DNA of 64,000 bases from Pictodentalium vernedei. Taxonomy: Eukaryota; Mollusca; Scaphopoda; Dentaliida; Dentaliidae. A program made the translations under genes and the position numbers. This document shows, in pieces, positions 11,772-22,159 of this stretch (its first letter is position 1; each line of letters starts with the position of its first letter). The notes below the pieces were generated by a model that saw only the letters and a list, made by a program, of their open reading frames with translations, ran no database searches and was not told the origin of the DNA. The stretch covers positions 162,953,455-163,017,454 of the forward strand of contig CM062294.1 of the NCBI GenBank assembly GCA_031216915.1. Direction: 5' to 3'.

Positions 11772-12466
11772 TTTTTACATTGTACATTAAAGGTTTAGGA
11801 GATGAACTCCTGCATAGCGACGAGGGGGTAGCAGTTGGGGACTTGAAGATCCCAGGGCTATTTTTTGCAGACGATATGGTGCTAGTGTCAGAAAGCGAAG
11901 AGGGGCTAGCGAAAATGCTGGGAATTGTTGGGAAATATGGTAGCAAATGGAGACTCGAACTTAATGAAAGTAAGAGCAAAGTTATACCCGTGGGCCGCAA
12001 AGTGGACCCCACTCGAAGGTGGAGAGTGAGGGAGTTCTGTATTTCGGAAGGTAGCAGCAAACTTCTTAGTGTAGGAGAAACAGGTGACTACGAGTATCTG
12101 GGGGTAAATATAAACATTACAGGAAGAGGCATCTACCGAAACCACATAAATAAATTGATTCTGAAGGGGAGGCGAATCCTTAACCAAATGAAACTTATAG
12201 GGAGAAACAGTTTCAATAAGGTTTTCGTGGGGAAAACCATTTGGGAAATAGGGGGTCTGCCAAGTATAACATATGGAACGGAAGTGGTACCCTTAAACCA
12301 GACGGCTGTAAAGAGCTTGGAAATCTTGCAGAACGACACAGGCCGATGGATAACGGGGTAGAGTAATGCCGCAGCACTAGAAGCAATCAGGGGTGAGCTT
12401 GGATGGATGAGTATCAAGGACAGGATAGACTTATTGAAACTCGGTTATCTTAATTATTCGGTAAAT

Positions 12467-12486
12467 CCCCCCCCCCCCCCCCCCCG
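12467..12486. repeat. Poly-C tract
   Basis: About 19 consecutive C inside the LINE C-terminal region. The related copies at 39210 and 49100 lack it, so it is an expansion private to this copy. A shorter G run lies at 12769-12778. Confidence 0.9.
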
Positions 12487-13949
12487 ACAGCCGACGGTGT
12501 AAAGTAATGTTCCTGCGAATTTTCAACTCAAATATCAAGACAGGATGGATGGTCCAAGTGAGGGAATTAATAAAGAACTACTCATTGGAGATCTCGGACC
12601 TAGACGTTGGGGCAAACCAAGGTAAAAAAAAAATCGTTAGAGAAAGGGTCACGGAGGATGGTAACCTTAACTGGCGAGAGGGGGTCAAATCAAAGAGATC
12701 TTTGGGTGGCCTGCGTGATAAAGAGAAGCCTGGTTTTGAAGAGTACCTTGATGGCACTTTTTTTTGGGGGGGGGGGGGCACTGTTGTTCAAGCTGAGGTC
12801 GCGGTCCCTGGAGTTGTGGGGAGAAATTGGGAAAAAACAGTGAAAAGGAGTACCAGATGTGTAATTTGGGCGTGGTGGAGTCCCTGGAACACTTTCTTCT
12901 AGAATGCCCAAAATACCAGACTAAAAGAATAAGATTCAATGGGGGTATAATGGGGAAGTGGGAGGGAGAATGAAGGACATGTGGTTAGTGGAGGACTCAA
13001 ATATGCTAATCGGAGAGATTGGAAAGAATGGGGCAAGGGCTGTCATCAAGCAGTTTATCTCCGAGTGTTGGGAGGAGAGAAGAAGCGTGGGAATAGGGAG
13101 GCAGTTGGGAGTACAGGGGTAACCAAGGCCTTCTCATCCGAGAACCGCGACAAATCAGCGGCCGGCCAAAGCGTTATTATTATTAAAAGCCACTATCAGG
13201 GCTTTCAAAAAATGAGGATACCAGAGCAAAAGCAACACTCTCCTTGCTTACATTTCATATTCAGTCAAACACAAATAATATTTGGTTTATATAAATTTGT
13301 TTTATTACAAATTATTGGAGAGTGCCTGTGGGCACTCTCCAATAATTTGTAATAAAACAAGTTTTGAATAACAAATTCAGACCACCAAAAATAATTTAGC
13401 CCTCAATCAAATAATCACTAATGTGAAAAAGATCTTGTTAGTGGTACTTTCCGACGTTTGACATAGCATTTTGAAAAACGTTGAAAAAACTGAATTACCA
13501 GTAACGTTTGAACGTCAGGATAATTAAAGTCTCTAAGGGTTATTTCCAAAGAAAGTGTCCACCAATCTCCAAATATAAATCACATTTTCTGCCATTTCTG
13601 TCGCCTAACAATAACATTATGGCTATGAAGCGATGTTAAAAAATGTCTCCCACCGCAGTGGCCATGACGTTGACATTTACGGGACGTGATGTTGTGTTAC
13701 TTTTTTGGCGAGATCCATATGTTCCACCCTGGTATCTCACCCGGGACATATGTGGCGGATGCGAGGAGAGAGAAAAAAACAGACACCCATGTCTTACAGG
13801 AACGTGTCACATGTAAAAGGGAAACATGTAAATGGTATAGTTATGGCAATAGTCTCCATCTGTGATCACAAAAGTGATATTTTTCTCCAACCTATTTCAA
13901 TCGGAACGCGAAAAATTTACGCTCCGTGGGTTGAGATGTTATAAATAAA

Positions 13950-14300
13950 ATATTGCGAGATCTGGACCGAATCGAGAAAAACAAAGGAAAGTATCAGTTC
14001 CGAATTAATGTTCTCGCGTTTCTTTTTTGAGAAGTGAGATTTTATGGCGCTGTGGGAAGAAAAACGGGCAGATAATTTCAACTGGATCGCGACAAAGTCG
14101 TAATCCGGTCAAAATTCTCTGTCCGAGTTTGTGATCACGGCACTGCTCTTTTTCCTTTCGATGCACCACACATCCGGTACTGTGGTCATACCTTCCCAAT
14201 GCTGATGACAAGGAGCAGGGGTCTGATCGTATTGGGAGTATCAATCTTTCCCTAAAATTTAGGCCCGTCCTCTGTGTAACCCCTTACCTAACGTAATGTG
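13950..14300 (-). repeat. Dispersed repeat, inverted partner of 8363-8670
   Basis: See the partner entry: gaaagattgatactccca, tatgaccacagta, gtgatcacaaac and the cgactttgtcgcgatcc core are readable on the minus strand. It joins a TTAA-1-like end at 14280 (ccccttacctaacgtaa), mirroring the partner, so the repeat and the MITE-like end probably moved as one unit. Confidence 0.6.
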
Positions 14301-14487
14301 CAAAATATGCACAGAAAATCGCCATTCATATTGTTTTGTCTCAGAAGTATAGTTTATCATCTCATCAATAGAACGAGCTCGTTTCAATTCGGGTTCAATA
14401 TTATTTTAAACATTTTTTTTTTCCTATTTTTCAAATTTTGTTTAGCAATTTGTTTAGAAATGTTTACTATTCTTGTTGAGTAAGTGG
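14280..14487. mobile_element. Decayed TTAA-1-like MITE half
   Basis: Starts accccttacctaacgtaa, continues with gttttgtctcaga-gtatag (compare gtctcaaaaacatagg in TTAA-1) and reaches the tagaacgagctcgttt core, then degenerates into a T-rich stretch. The right half is not recognisable. Confidence 0.55.
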
Positions 14488-14735
14488 TTAACCCTTTACC
14501 CAACGCAGTCGATTTCAAAATTTATTATTTTAAATATCATTTTTAAGTTTTTCCAAACATTTTCAACAAAACCATATCATGTGACCCCTCTTTGGAACGA
14601 GCTCGACGAGCTCGCTCCAAAGAGGGGTCACATGATATGGTTTTGTTGAAATTTTTCGAAAAATAATATTTTTCCAGCTGCTAAATTTGCATATTACGCG
14701 GGAGGATGGGGGCGATTCGTTTGGTGATGGGTTAA
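14488..14735. mobile_element. TTAA-2 palindromic MITE
   Basis: TTAA-flanked, 248 bp, ends TTAACCCTTTACCCAACGCAG and a complementary but diverged GGTGATGGGTTAA. Central palindrome about 14565-14652: aaaaccatatcatgtgacc to its complement around GAGCTCGACGAGCTCG. The stem has CTTTGG/CCAAAG where other copies have CGTTGG/CCAACG, that is, a matched change on both arms. Other copies: 50009 (half), 51649 and 59740. Confidence 0.85.
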
Positions 14736-15817
14736 AGAATTTTCTGTCACTAATTTTATCTAGCACAAGTCACTTGACAGCAGCAATATTTTTGCGAAAC
14801 AAAACTTTTATTTGCAAACGTATAGCTTGTGACTGCTCGGTAGAACGAACCCTTTCAGTTTGTTCTAACTAGTTAGAGATCAGACGCAATCTTTTGCTGA
14901 AAATGTGTCAACATTCTTCGTTAGGATTAGTACATTATGTTTCAGATCAATACGGCATGCCGTTGGCGGTGTATTGCCATTTGTTCACAAGTAAACGACA
15001 TGGAATCTGAAGGCCATTGTCCTTTGGTACGTTCTTCTTTGTAGTATCAACAAAGTTGACGAGAAATTCTGAAGTGGATGTTATGTCGTTGCTACGCCAC
15101 AGAGTAAAGGTATATTGTTTGCCCATGTCAAAAAGATACGCTTTCTCTCAAAGGATATCTTCCGTTTATTCTCTCAGAATATTTTCTGAACAAGTAACAA
15201 AGATGTTTGCGCGAAACTTTCTGGAAGCCTTGAAATTGTTTAAGTGGTATTTGTTTTGCTTACACAAAGCTCGTTTAGCATGCATTAATATCAGAACGAG
15301 AGAGAAACGAACAAATTATAAGATGGTGAACTCTCATTTCCAGGATTCGGTTAGTGGTAACCTTGAGTATTTTGAAATGTTTAAAATCGTCCAAGTAACG
15401 TATGCGAGAGGTGGCATGTGGAAAACGTAAAGTAGTCTACGAGTTTCGTTATCGATTGCATGTAAGATGTAAGAGGCGTAACACCAACCCCAAGATGTTT
15501 GTGATATCACTTTTCAGGATTTCTGAGAGCTGACATGTGGCAAAGGCTTTTCCACTGAAATTACAGTTTCGTCTCATGAGTGCAAATGCGCCATCTGCTA
15601 TGCTGTAGTTGCACTCAAGGGACGATCTGTTATACAATAATAACACATTATAAGACAAGGGTGATGTTGTGCACTAAGTAGTCGCCATCTCGGGGGATCT
15701 ATTTTGCTTGTTATACTCTCCGGAAGTTTGAGGTTCCAACTGAAAAATAGCCTTTACGAAATACATATTATTAACCAACGGGTGTTTATTATATGTACAC
15801 ACACCTAATTAAATTTT
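14736..15817. other. Unassigned DNA with a 137-codon open frame
   Basis: A plus-strand frame at 15017-15430 is open for 137 codons from an ATG. The product has no signal peptide, repeat or domain that I recognise, and no second copy is in the window. A run of this length is expected by chance occasionally in 64 kb read in six frames. It could be an exon (a polypyrimidine-AG precedes 15048), but I cannot support that. Confidence 0.3.
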
Positions 15818-15904
15818 AAAACCCATAAAAATCTAATATTATTGCGTCGGTGAAAATATTGCCCACCGTGGAATGTGACCAGTCCACGGCGGTCGTATTG
15901 TAGG
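15818..15904. mobile_element. Pogo-like MITE 1, right-end fragment
   Basis: Positions 15830-15904 match the right part of the element at 44626, 53929 and 57386: aatctaatattattgcgtc, then gaaaatattgcccacc, gtggaatgtgaccagtccac, ending ggtcgtattgta, the complement of the CAGTACAACTG end. The left half is missing. Confidence 0.7.
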
Positions 15905-16664
15905 TGGGGCTAAGTTGCCTGTATAACATGTTTTGGTCGCATTGAAAGACTGAATAGCTTTCACTGCATCCCTCCTTGTGATAGTGATGTTACCGCGTAC
16001 ATTACGATCGGGTGATTATGGATTGTGTTTGTCGACTGATGCGAAATTACAGCAATATTTGCTGAAGAATTCCCTTTTTATGTTCCGAGACGATGAGTGT
16101 GTTTTCAGTCTGTAGCCCGAGGAGTGTTCGTAGCACATAAGAAGTTTAAATGCCTTTGACCATTTCAACAGTTGCAGCCGCGTTGAGTTCTGTTTTGAAG
16201 AGTAGTTAATTACTGAATTTCCGGATTTAACTCTTTGTTGCATTCACGGCGATATTTTATTATTTTCCTACTACAATGGTGTGTTTTTGTCTTTTAGTCT
16301 TACCTCCATATTTTTGAGTTGCTAACGGGGTTGGCGTATATATGTTGTACGTTTTGCCATTGTTGCCATCTTAGTGTCTTCTTTCTGTTTATGCACCAGA
16401 CCATCTTTATTTAATCTTTTAACTAACTCGAATAGCAGACGACACATGCAAAAGATTAAATAAAAACTAAATAAATATTTCCGTTTTTCCCGCTAAAGAC
16501 ATGCATTATGACCCACAATGAAACAAGCCCAAGTATCGTGTTCCACTGAGGAGGATCAACTACGGTTTGCAGACAAACGTTTCTTTAAAAAAAAATCAAA
16601 TTTAAATGGAGATTTCTGTGAATTGCTCGCGCCTGTTTTTGCAGTTACATTTGGTACGGAGTTG

Positions 16665-17008
16665 ATTATTTATTGGGGTTTAACGACACTTCCGACACCC
16701 ACCTCGTGTTGGACAGTTTTATGGGTGGGGGATAGCAGAGTACCCGGACAAAACCACAGAGCAACGGCGAACAATTGTCAGACTCCCCAACATACTAACT
16801 TCACACAAGCAGGGTTAGCAGTGGTTGAAGACAAGTGCACGAGCGACGTACAGTACATCTTAGTACACAATGCCACCGTTCCCTCACGTGGGCAATGGGG
16901 ATGAAGTGTCTTGCCCAAGGACAAATCGCGGTTGCCGCAGGTGGGATTCGAACCGAGAACCTCACGGCGTGCAGACTGCATCTGTACCTACTGAGCCACC
17001 ATGCTCTA
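16665..17008 (-). mobile_element. tRNA-derived SINE, near full length
   Basis: On the minus strand: head with A box TGGCTCAGTAGG and B box GGTTCGAATCCC, then the shared body (cttgggcaagacac, cctgcttgtgtgaag, ccgggtactc), and the 3' end gaagtgtcgttaaaccccaataaataa. About 345 bp. The head resembles a tRNA cloverleaf but has diverged too far to be a working tRNA gene. Confidence 0.85.
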
Positions 17009-17618
17009 AAAGAGTTAATAGATTTTGCCCGGAACCCCTGTAGCTGATCGGAGTAGGTCTGGCTGGGACTGTGATAAATGGCTTCACGGGGGGATTTTGA
17101 GTCTGTCCTATACGCCTTTGTATATCTCATTGAAGGTTCCGAATAGATTACCAATGCCACCTCGTGCGATTTGTTTCAATCATGCGGACGCCTTAGGAAT
17201 ATCAAGATTCAAACCGGTCACTTCCATATAAGACTAGCCTTGACTCTCTTACTGTGTAATAGGATACTCCCATATGTCATTCGCATGTCGAAATAACAGC
17301 ATGCTTCTCGGGTAGGGGCGTAGGCTAACAATGTTTATCTGTCAGTTTTAAAAATCATTTTATAACTACTGAAAAGCCACAGTCAGATCCAACGATCGTA
17401 TCGATAAGATATCAAATATAATTCTTTCACTTCGCGCTTCATTAGACTTGAGGTGTGTTTCATTGACGCCCAATAATACACCTACTGCTCAAAATAAATT
17501 GTTATGGTGCGGTGCCCTGTTCTTGAATGGGAAGGACACGTCGTGTGCATCTTAGCTTTTGGGAACGAGTTCTATACATTGACCTTTCCGTAGATTTCTG
17601 TGTTATCCAATCAGAAAC
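17009..17618. other. Unassigned DNA
   Basis: No gene, repeat or structure recognised. The frame at 17025-17231 overlaps the SINE edge and is not credible. Confidence 0.4.
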
Positions 17619-17846
17619 CGATAGTATAAAACTTTTACAATTGTATTTTCTAGAATAGAATTGTATTTTCTACCTATTAAAATAACTGACTAAAATGAAT
17701 CATTAGCATTTTAAAGATATGGCAATTTGCCAACTGGCAAATTGCCACATCTTTGAAAATGTTAATGGTTCATTTCAGCCCATTTAAAGTCATAACTAGA
17801 AAACACAATTCTAGAATATACAATTATAAAATGTTTATAGTATTGG
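17619..17846. mobile_element. Palindromic foldback element
   Basis: A 228-bp imperfect inverted repeat. The outer arms (atagtataaaact at 17621 and the complement of tgtttatagtat at 17832) and an inner, nearly perfect hairpin at 17692-17777 around gcaatttgccaactggcaaattgc share one axis near 17733. It has no coding content. It is probably a MITE, but no second copy is in the window and I cannot define its target duplication. Confidence 0.7.
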
Positions 17847-18611
17847 CCCCTGGTCGCACATTTAATTCGCTGCGAAAACAGACCACGAAACGGGTGTGCC
17901 CGGTTGGACATTCTCTGTTGTGAATGTGCGGGCGCCTCGTTAATTTTTGTCTGATAACTTTCGTATTTAACATAAAATGTTACCCCAAATGGTAAAGAGG
18001 TTTAATCATGTCAGGTTGGGGGTGTAAGAGAGATGTATTTGTGCCGTATTTATAACAACCGGGGAACTACGGGACTAAGCTTGTTCCATTGAACTCACTC
18101 GGTACACCAAATTGTGATAGGAAGACAGATACAGCGACGTTCCCTGGAAAAGTCTCGAGATAAACAACAAAAGACCGAAGGTTACTCGAGCTTTTAGTCA
18201 GTCTATCCAGATACGAAAGAACAAATTTACCCGACTGATGATTTTACCCGACTGATGATTCTGAACGGCAAGAGGCACCTTCTTTGTGGATTTTTTTTTT
18301 TGTTTTTGTTTTGTGTGTGGCGCTCCTTCTGAACTGTGCATGCACCCCCAAACGAAATTGAACATTTGCCGGTGATTCCCTATTATTAGGCCGACAGGTA
18401 CGCAGACAAGATGACTAATTGGGAATGTAAATCTAATTTGTCCAGACAGTAGTGGCTAAAAGCATCAAAGCAGGCCTTCATTGAAGGCATGCGTTGATGA
18501 TTTAGTTGGAATATTAATCAGTTGGGATTGTAGTTTAAAATCATGACTTCTTGGAAATTTATTAGTGAATAAATAAAATAAAGATGTAGTAGTCGTGACG
18601 AAACTTCTTAT

Positions 18612-18852
18612 TTAACCCTTTGAACCCTGGTAGTATCTTTCATGCCAGTTCGTATGCAGCAACTAGAAGAGTCCATATTCATTATTTTGGGGGTAGACCA
18701 ATCAATATTTTCTACGTGTAGCCTTAAGGCTGCATGTTGCAAATATTAATTGGTCTAACCCGCCCTTAACTTAGCAGGCATCCTATTTAATGAAAGTATG
18801 GCATACCGTGTCCCTGGTCCGGTAAAGCGGCCTCTGGTGTTCAGAAAGTTAA
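18612..18852. mobile_element. TTAA-4 palindromic MITE
   Basis: TTAA-flanked element with left end TTAACCCTTTGAACCCTG. The inner palindrome around 18705-18765 pairs agaccaatcaatatttt with its complement across gccttaaggct. The right part contains ggtccggtaaagcggcctc, the complement of which starts the copy at 57873, so that copy is in reverse orientation. It is non-coding. Confidence 0.8.
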
Positions 18853-18891
18853 TTAACACACACCGTACCGGTACTTCACACTGGTCGTATT

Positions 18892-18906
18892 GCCCCCCCC
18901 CCCCCC
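18892..18906. repeat. Poly-C tract
   Basis: About 15 consecutive C in unassigned sequence, one of roughly a dozen such tracts in the window. Confidence 0.9.
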
Positions 18907-19135
18907 AACAGCCCGTCCCATTTTCTGCAGACCTCCAACGTGTATGACCAAATGTGTGTACCCTAGCATCAAATACAGAGTTTTAGGAAAGTGTACATGA
19001 TTATTAGCAAGAGAGAATTAATGTCCGATTTTCCAATCCTTACGAGTGGAAATATTATTGGTATTGGTTGTGGCGGTTACCCCCTACCTCCACCCCCACT
19101 CCCCACTCAGCGACGCTCCTGAGTTGAGACCTAAT

Positions 19136-19386
19136 TTAACCCTTTACCCAACGTAACGGCCAAAACCGGCCAGCGCTATTCTCAAAAATCGCAAATTAAT
19201 TTTCATTATTTTTTTATTTTTTGTCTCAAAAACATAGGTTATGACCCCTCATTGGAACGAGCTCGTTGAGCTCGTTCCAATGAGGGGTCATAACCTATGT
19301 TTTTGAGACAAAAAATGAAAAAAATTGGTTATTCAAGAATTTTTTTTGCAAGTGTCGTCTGCTTTTCATGTTAGGTAAAAGGTTAA
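19136..19386. mobile_element. TTAA-1 palindromic MITE
   Basis: The best-preserved copy of the family: TTAACCCTTTACCCAACG at the left, GTTAGGTAAAAGGTTAA at the right, and a central palindrome about 19222-19312 whose stems carry CATTGG on the left and CCAATG on the right. It is 251 bp with no coding potential. Confidence 0.9.
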
Positions 19387-20084
19387 TAACTGGACAAGAT
19401 TCGTAACATTCCGTATAAACTGAGGATGGGTTGAAGATTTTATTTATCACATGACCAAAAACCCTGCTGCAGATGCTCACATGAATCGAGAAACAGTGAG
19501 GTCCCGAATTACGTTGTTTAAAAATGCGTCCTTTGGCAGAGCATCCGCTTCAAATAATGGTTTCCACTGAAGCAGATATTTTTCAACTTTGAAAAACAGA
19601 ATTTCATTGAAACAATGGCTGAAAACTTTAAATGTTGTAGTTGAAAATCTTTGCATTACCAATTCTAAACAGGCCACCAAAGGTTCGAGTTTTTGTGTCA
19701 CACAAAATTACAAGTTTATAACATGGGAACTCTTTCGACAATATTATTCACTGATATTGATTTACCGCTTTTACACACTTGAATCAGTTGGGTTAACAAT
19801 CAACCCAAGTCGACTTAGTAGAGTGACTATGACCCATTTGATTAGTTTATGCCTTGTACAGTATGAGCTTTCCAGAAAGAGTACACTTGTAGACAATCTT
19901 CAAAGGTGAAAATGATTTCTTGGATGTTTCTGCTTTGTTGGGGAACTGGAAATAAATAGACCATCCAAGACGCCATTTTTAGTAATGGGACGTCACAAGG
20001 CCAACAGTCAACAGTGACCAACTTGTTTTCTCTGTTAAAATTATGACATATAGAAATATTTTAGATTGTATGCTGTCCTTGTGT
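19387..20084. other. Unassigned DNA with a half-MITE
   Basis: Positions 19778-19842 resemble one arm of the TA-flanked palindrome at 24564: cagttgggtta-aatcaaccca, gtcgact, gagtga-tatgaccca. The other arm is absent. The open frames at 19477-19701 (minus) and 19589-19909 (plus) overlap and run through this repeat, so I do not regard them as genes. Confidence 0.5.
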
Positions 20085-20400
20085 TTCTATCTGAGAAAGC
20101 ACTCCGAAAAAATTATTTTATATCATGCTCACCTGTGTCACTACCTGTGAAAAGCCTGTATGTTAAATTCTAGCTTTTAACCTCACTACCGGTATAAAGC
20201 TGCGGTTAACAAAAATTACACCTATAGTCGGAAGTTCATCCAACTTGACATTTGGCATAACGCAATTTGCCAACTTCGACACATTCACACTTCGCGATGT
20301 TTCATTCAAACAATGGACATTTTGCGGTACTATCTACTACGTGTAAATGACTTATTAAGTTTAAATCTTATTACCGACCCTAGTACCTATTCATTCCACA
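20085..20400 (+). repeat. Dispersed repeat, second copy at 63035-63710
   Basis: Shares many blocks with 63040-63310: gctcacctgtg-cactacc, gaaaag-ctgtatgttaa, gcttttaacc-c-ctaccgg, catccaacttgac, tttcattcaaac, tgacttattaagttta, then aatcttattaccgaccctagtacctat. In the second copy about 360 bp separate the last two blocks, so one copy has an insertion or the other a deletion. Ends are not defined. Confidence 0.7.
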
Positions 20401-21491
20401 TTTTATAAGAAGCGTGTTTTCTTTTTATTATTGTTCTGCGATCACCGGATAACTCATATCGCGGCAAAAGAAATTTCAATTCCAAAATTATAACATCAAT
20501 GGCGAAAGATATTTTTATTCATGTTGTTGCAATCAGCAATTAAACTGTTTCAGCTCAAGCCTTTGCCCTATGATAGAAATGGCTTCGTTAATGGGCTCAG
20601 CTTAATTTTTTGCGCTTACAGGCAAACTTGCGAAAGGTCATTGCTCTCGGATGAAAGCAGCTGAATGTCTTCCTCCCAATAATGATCAGCATTAACCATT
20701 TAGAACCAAAATGCCGATTTTCCTACCCAAATCAGAATAGGCCACTATTGCTTATACATTAATGGCAGTTCAGTGGGCGTGTGAGATAGACCAGTCAACA
20801 TCTTCAAGGTACTGCCTAAATTTAGAATGAAAATTGACTCTTCTCATTTATGCCACTGACATGAAAGATAACTCATGGGTTAAGCGGAAATCGGTTCAAA
20901 CCAAATCCACTGATCTCATTAAGTAAATTCCACTATTAACTAAAGAGTTATAAGATATCCTCGTCATCAGAGATTATCCGTTTATTTCTGGAAAAATAAT
21001 TTTAACCGTTACTGAAGGATGTGAAATGGCTAAGGTATTTTTACCATTAGGTTCAGATTGCAGTATGATTAATCACTGATCATCGTCGTTTGGTTGCTTC
21101 AATGCATGAATAGTGTTTATTTGTAAGACAAGATCAGATCCATTGTACTAGTACCGAACCAAACGTGCACTGCAGAACGATTTCCAACTAGAGGGGCTAA
21201 ATCTCAGATACATATTTGTGTATGCATGTGGCGATGATAGGTGGGGGTTGTCGTGGGACTGGGTGCGTTTTGATTTATTATTCTGGTACGAAGATATGTA
21301 TGAACGAAAATGTCAAATATCACTCTCAAGATAGTCAAGTCATATCCCAGTCTCATTGTCGCTTCCTTTCAAGAAAATGGAAAAATACAAATCAACGAAT
21401 ATTCAGAACAGGAGATTCCGGAAATTCGCTCACTTTAATCAATGTGTGAGCTGAAGGTTTAAAATAATAATGTGCGGCCGTTCCACTTTAG
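20401..21491. other. Unassigned DNA with a TTAA-4 relic
   Basis: No gene seen. Positions 20785-20885 contain the TTAA-4 arm pattern (agatagaccagtcaacat, then catgaaagataactcatgggttaa), a decayed half-copy. The plus frame at 21216-21449 has no recognisable domain. Confidence 0.45.
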
Positions 21492-22159
21492 TTTAAACAA
21501 TATTCATTGAGCAAAAAATTGATATTATACACACAACAGTGAATGTCGAAAATAAAATCAAAATGACTGTACCTTATGGCAATTAGCAAAGTACATGTAT
21601 GTATTATTATCAAGATAAATGAGCGAAACGACAAATATATAATCAGGATTTGGCAGGAAGCTAATAGCTTATTTTGAGCCATCTCCCTAGGTAATCAGAA
21701 TACGTGAGCAAGTGAAAGATTTTGTCATACGCTGCGTTTGATATTGTTTAAACCTTAGTATAGAGAAGAGAGAAAAAATGGAAGATGGAACAGGAGAGAG
21801 AGAGAGAGACTTGAACACAAAACGTTTCCATTGGAAGAAATACAACTTGTTCGAGCGCAGTATGTATGTCTATTGTTTGTTAACTGCTTTAATCAACTCT
21901 TTAGATCCACCACAACACAGATCCCCGGCGCATCATCAAGTTGTCACCCCAGTCACAGACCACATTGATGTAGCATTACGACCACAGTAATTGTGACCGG
22001 TGAGGACACCCAAACGTTGCGTCAAGGAAGTGTGCCAGGCGAGATTTCCCATCGGCTTTTTCGAAAAAGTATAACCACAGAATGAGACACATGTTAAAGA
22101 AGAATAGCACCGACCGCATCTGTTTTCGGGATGGATAGGATACAGAGACCTAGAATATC

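Larger units (their letters stand above)
9745..13110 (+). pseudogene. LINE ORF2, APE endonuclease and reverse transcriptase, broken
   Basis: The product would nick DNA and reverse-transcribe the element RNA at the nick. Endonuclease blocks seen: YSNIQGL (about 9865), SETW (about 9950), DDFNGHIG (about 10140), IDFILAD (about 10317) and SDHNLI (about 10400). Roughly 100 residues between SETW and DDFNG are missing, with stops and a shift near 10070-10120. RT blocks: GKAGGVDEIPSEF (11160), HKKGE (11310), KKAYERVWREGMW (11555), GLKQGC (11715) and the catalytic FADDM at 11864-11878. The C-terminal zinc-binding region MCNLGVVESLEHFLLECPKY is readable near 12857-12915. Damage includes a 25-bp tandem duplication at 11722, a G run at 10549, a C run at 12467 and several stops. 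First plausible ATG is 9838. Confidence 0.9.
9123..13185 (+). mobile_element. Non-LTR retrotransposon (LINE), SGNH-ORF1 type
   Basis: A 4.06-kb APE-type LINE with two decayed ORFs. ORF1 has an SGNH (GDSL-like) hydrolase fold and ORF2 has an apurinic endonuclease followed by a reverse transcriptase. ORF1 starts without an ATG at the junction, so the copy is 5'-truncated. The 3' end is ...gccaaagcgttattattatt, a (TTA)n tail shared by the minus-strand copies at 38511 and 48467. ORF1 esterases of this kind are known from CR1 and some other LINE clades; I cannot fix the clade from the sequence alone. No clear target duplication is visible. Confidence 0.9.
9104..13414. mobile_element. TTAA-3 MITE split by a LINE
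   Basis: The left end (TTAA then a diverged TTTGTCGAGTGCTAGA) lies at 9104-9122 and the rest continues from 13186 at agccactatcaggg. The internal hairpin is intact at 13305-13347 (ATTGGAGAGTGCC / GGCACTCTCCAAT). Comparison with the unbroken copy at 62667 fixes the LINE junction to within two or three bases of tgctaga | agccac. Confidence 0.85.
8895..13543. mobile_element. TTAA-6 composite MITE, interrupted copy
   Basis: Ends are TTAACCCTTTAATACTT at 8895 and the complementary AAGTCTCTAAGGGTTAT at 13543. With internal insertions removed it is about 340 bp. It carries a TTAA-3 MITE at 9104-13414, and that MITE carries a LINE at 9123-13185. The second copy, at 62462-63024, has the TTAA-3 MITE at the same internal position but no LINE. 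Outer flanks of the two copies are unrelated, so they arose by transposition after the inner MITE had landed. Confidence 0.8.

Noticed and set aside
15017..15430. 137-codon plus-strand frame
   Set aside because: No domain, homologue or splice support that I can verify; listed only as part of an unassigned region.
19477..19909. Overlapping frames on opposite strands
   Set aside because: The plus frame includes a half-MITE, and neither has a known domain or second copy.
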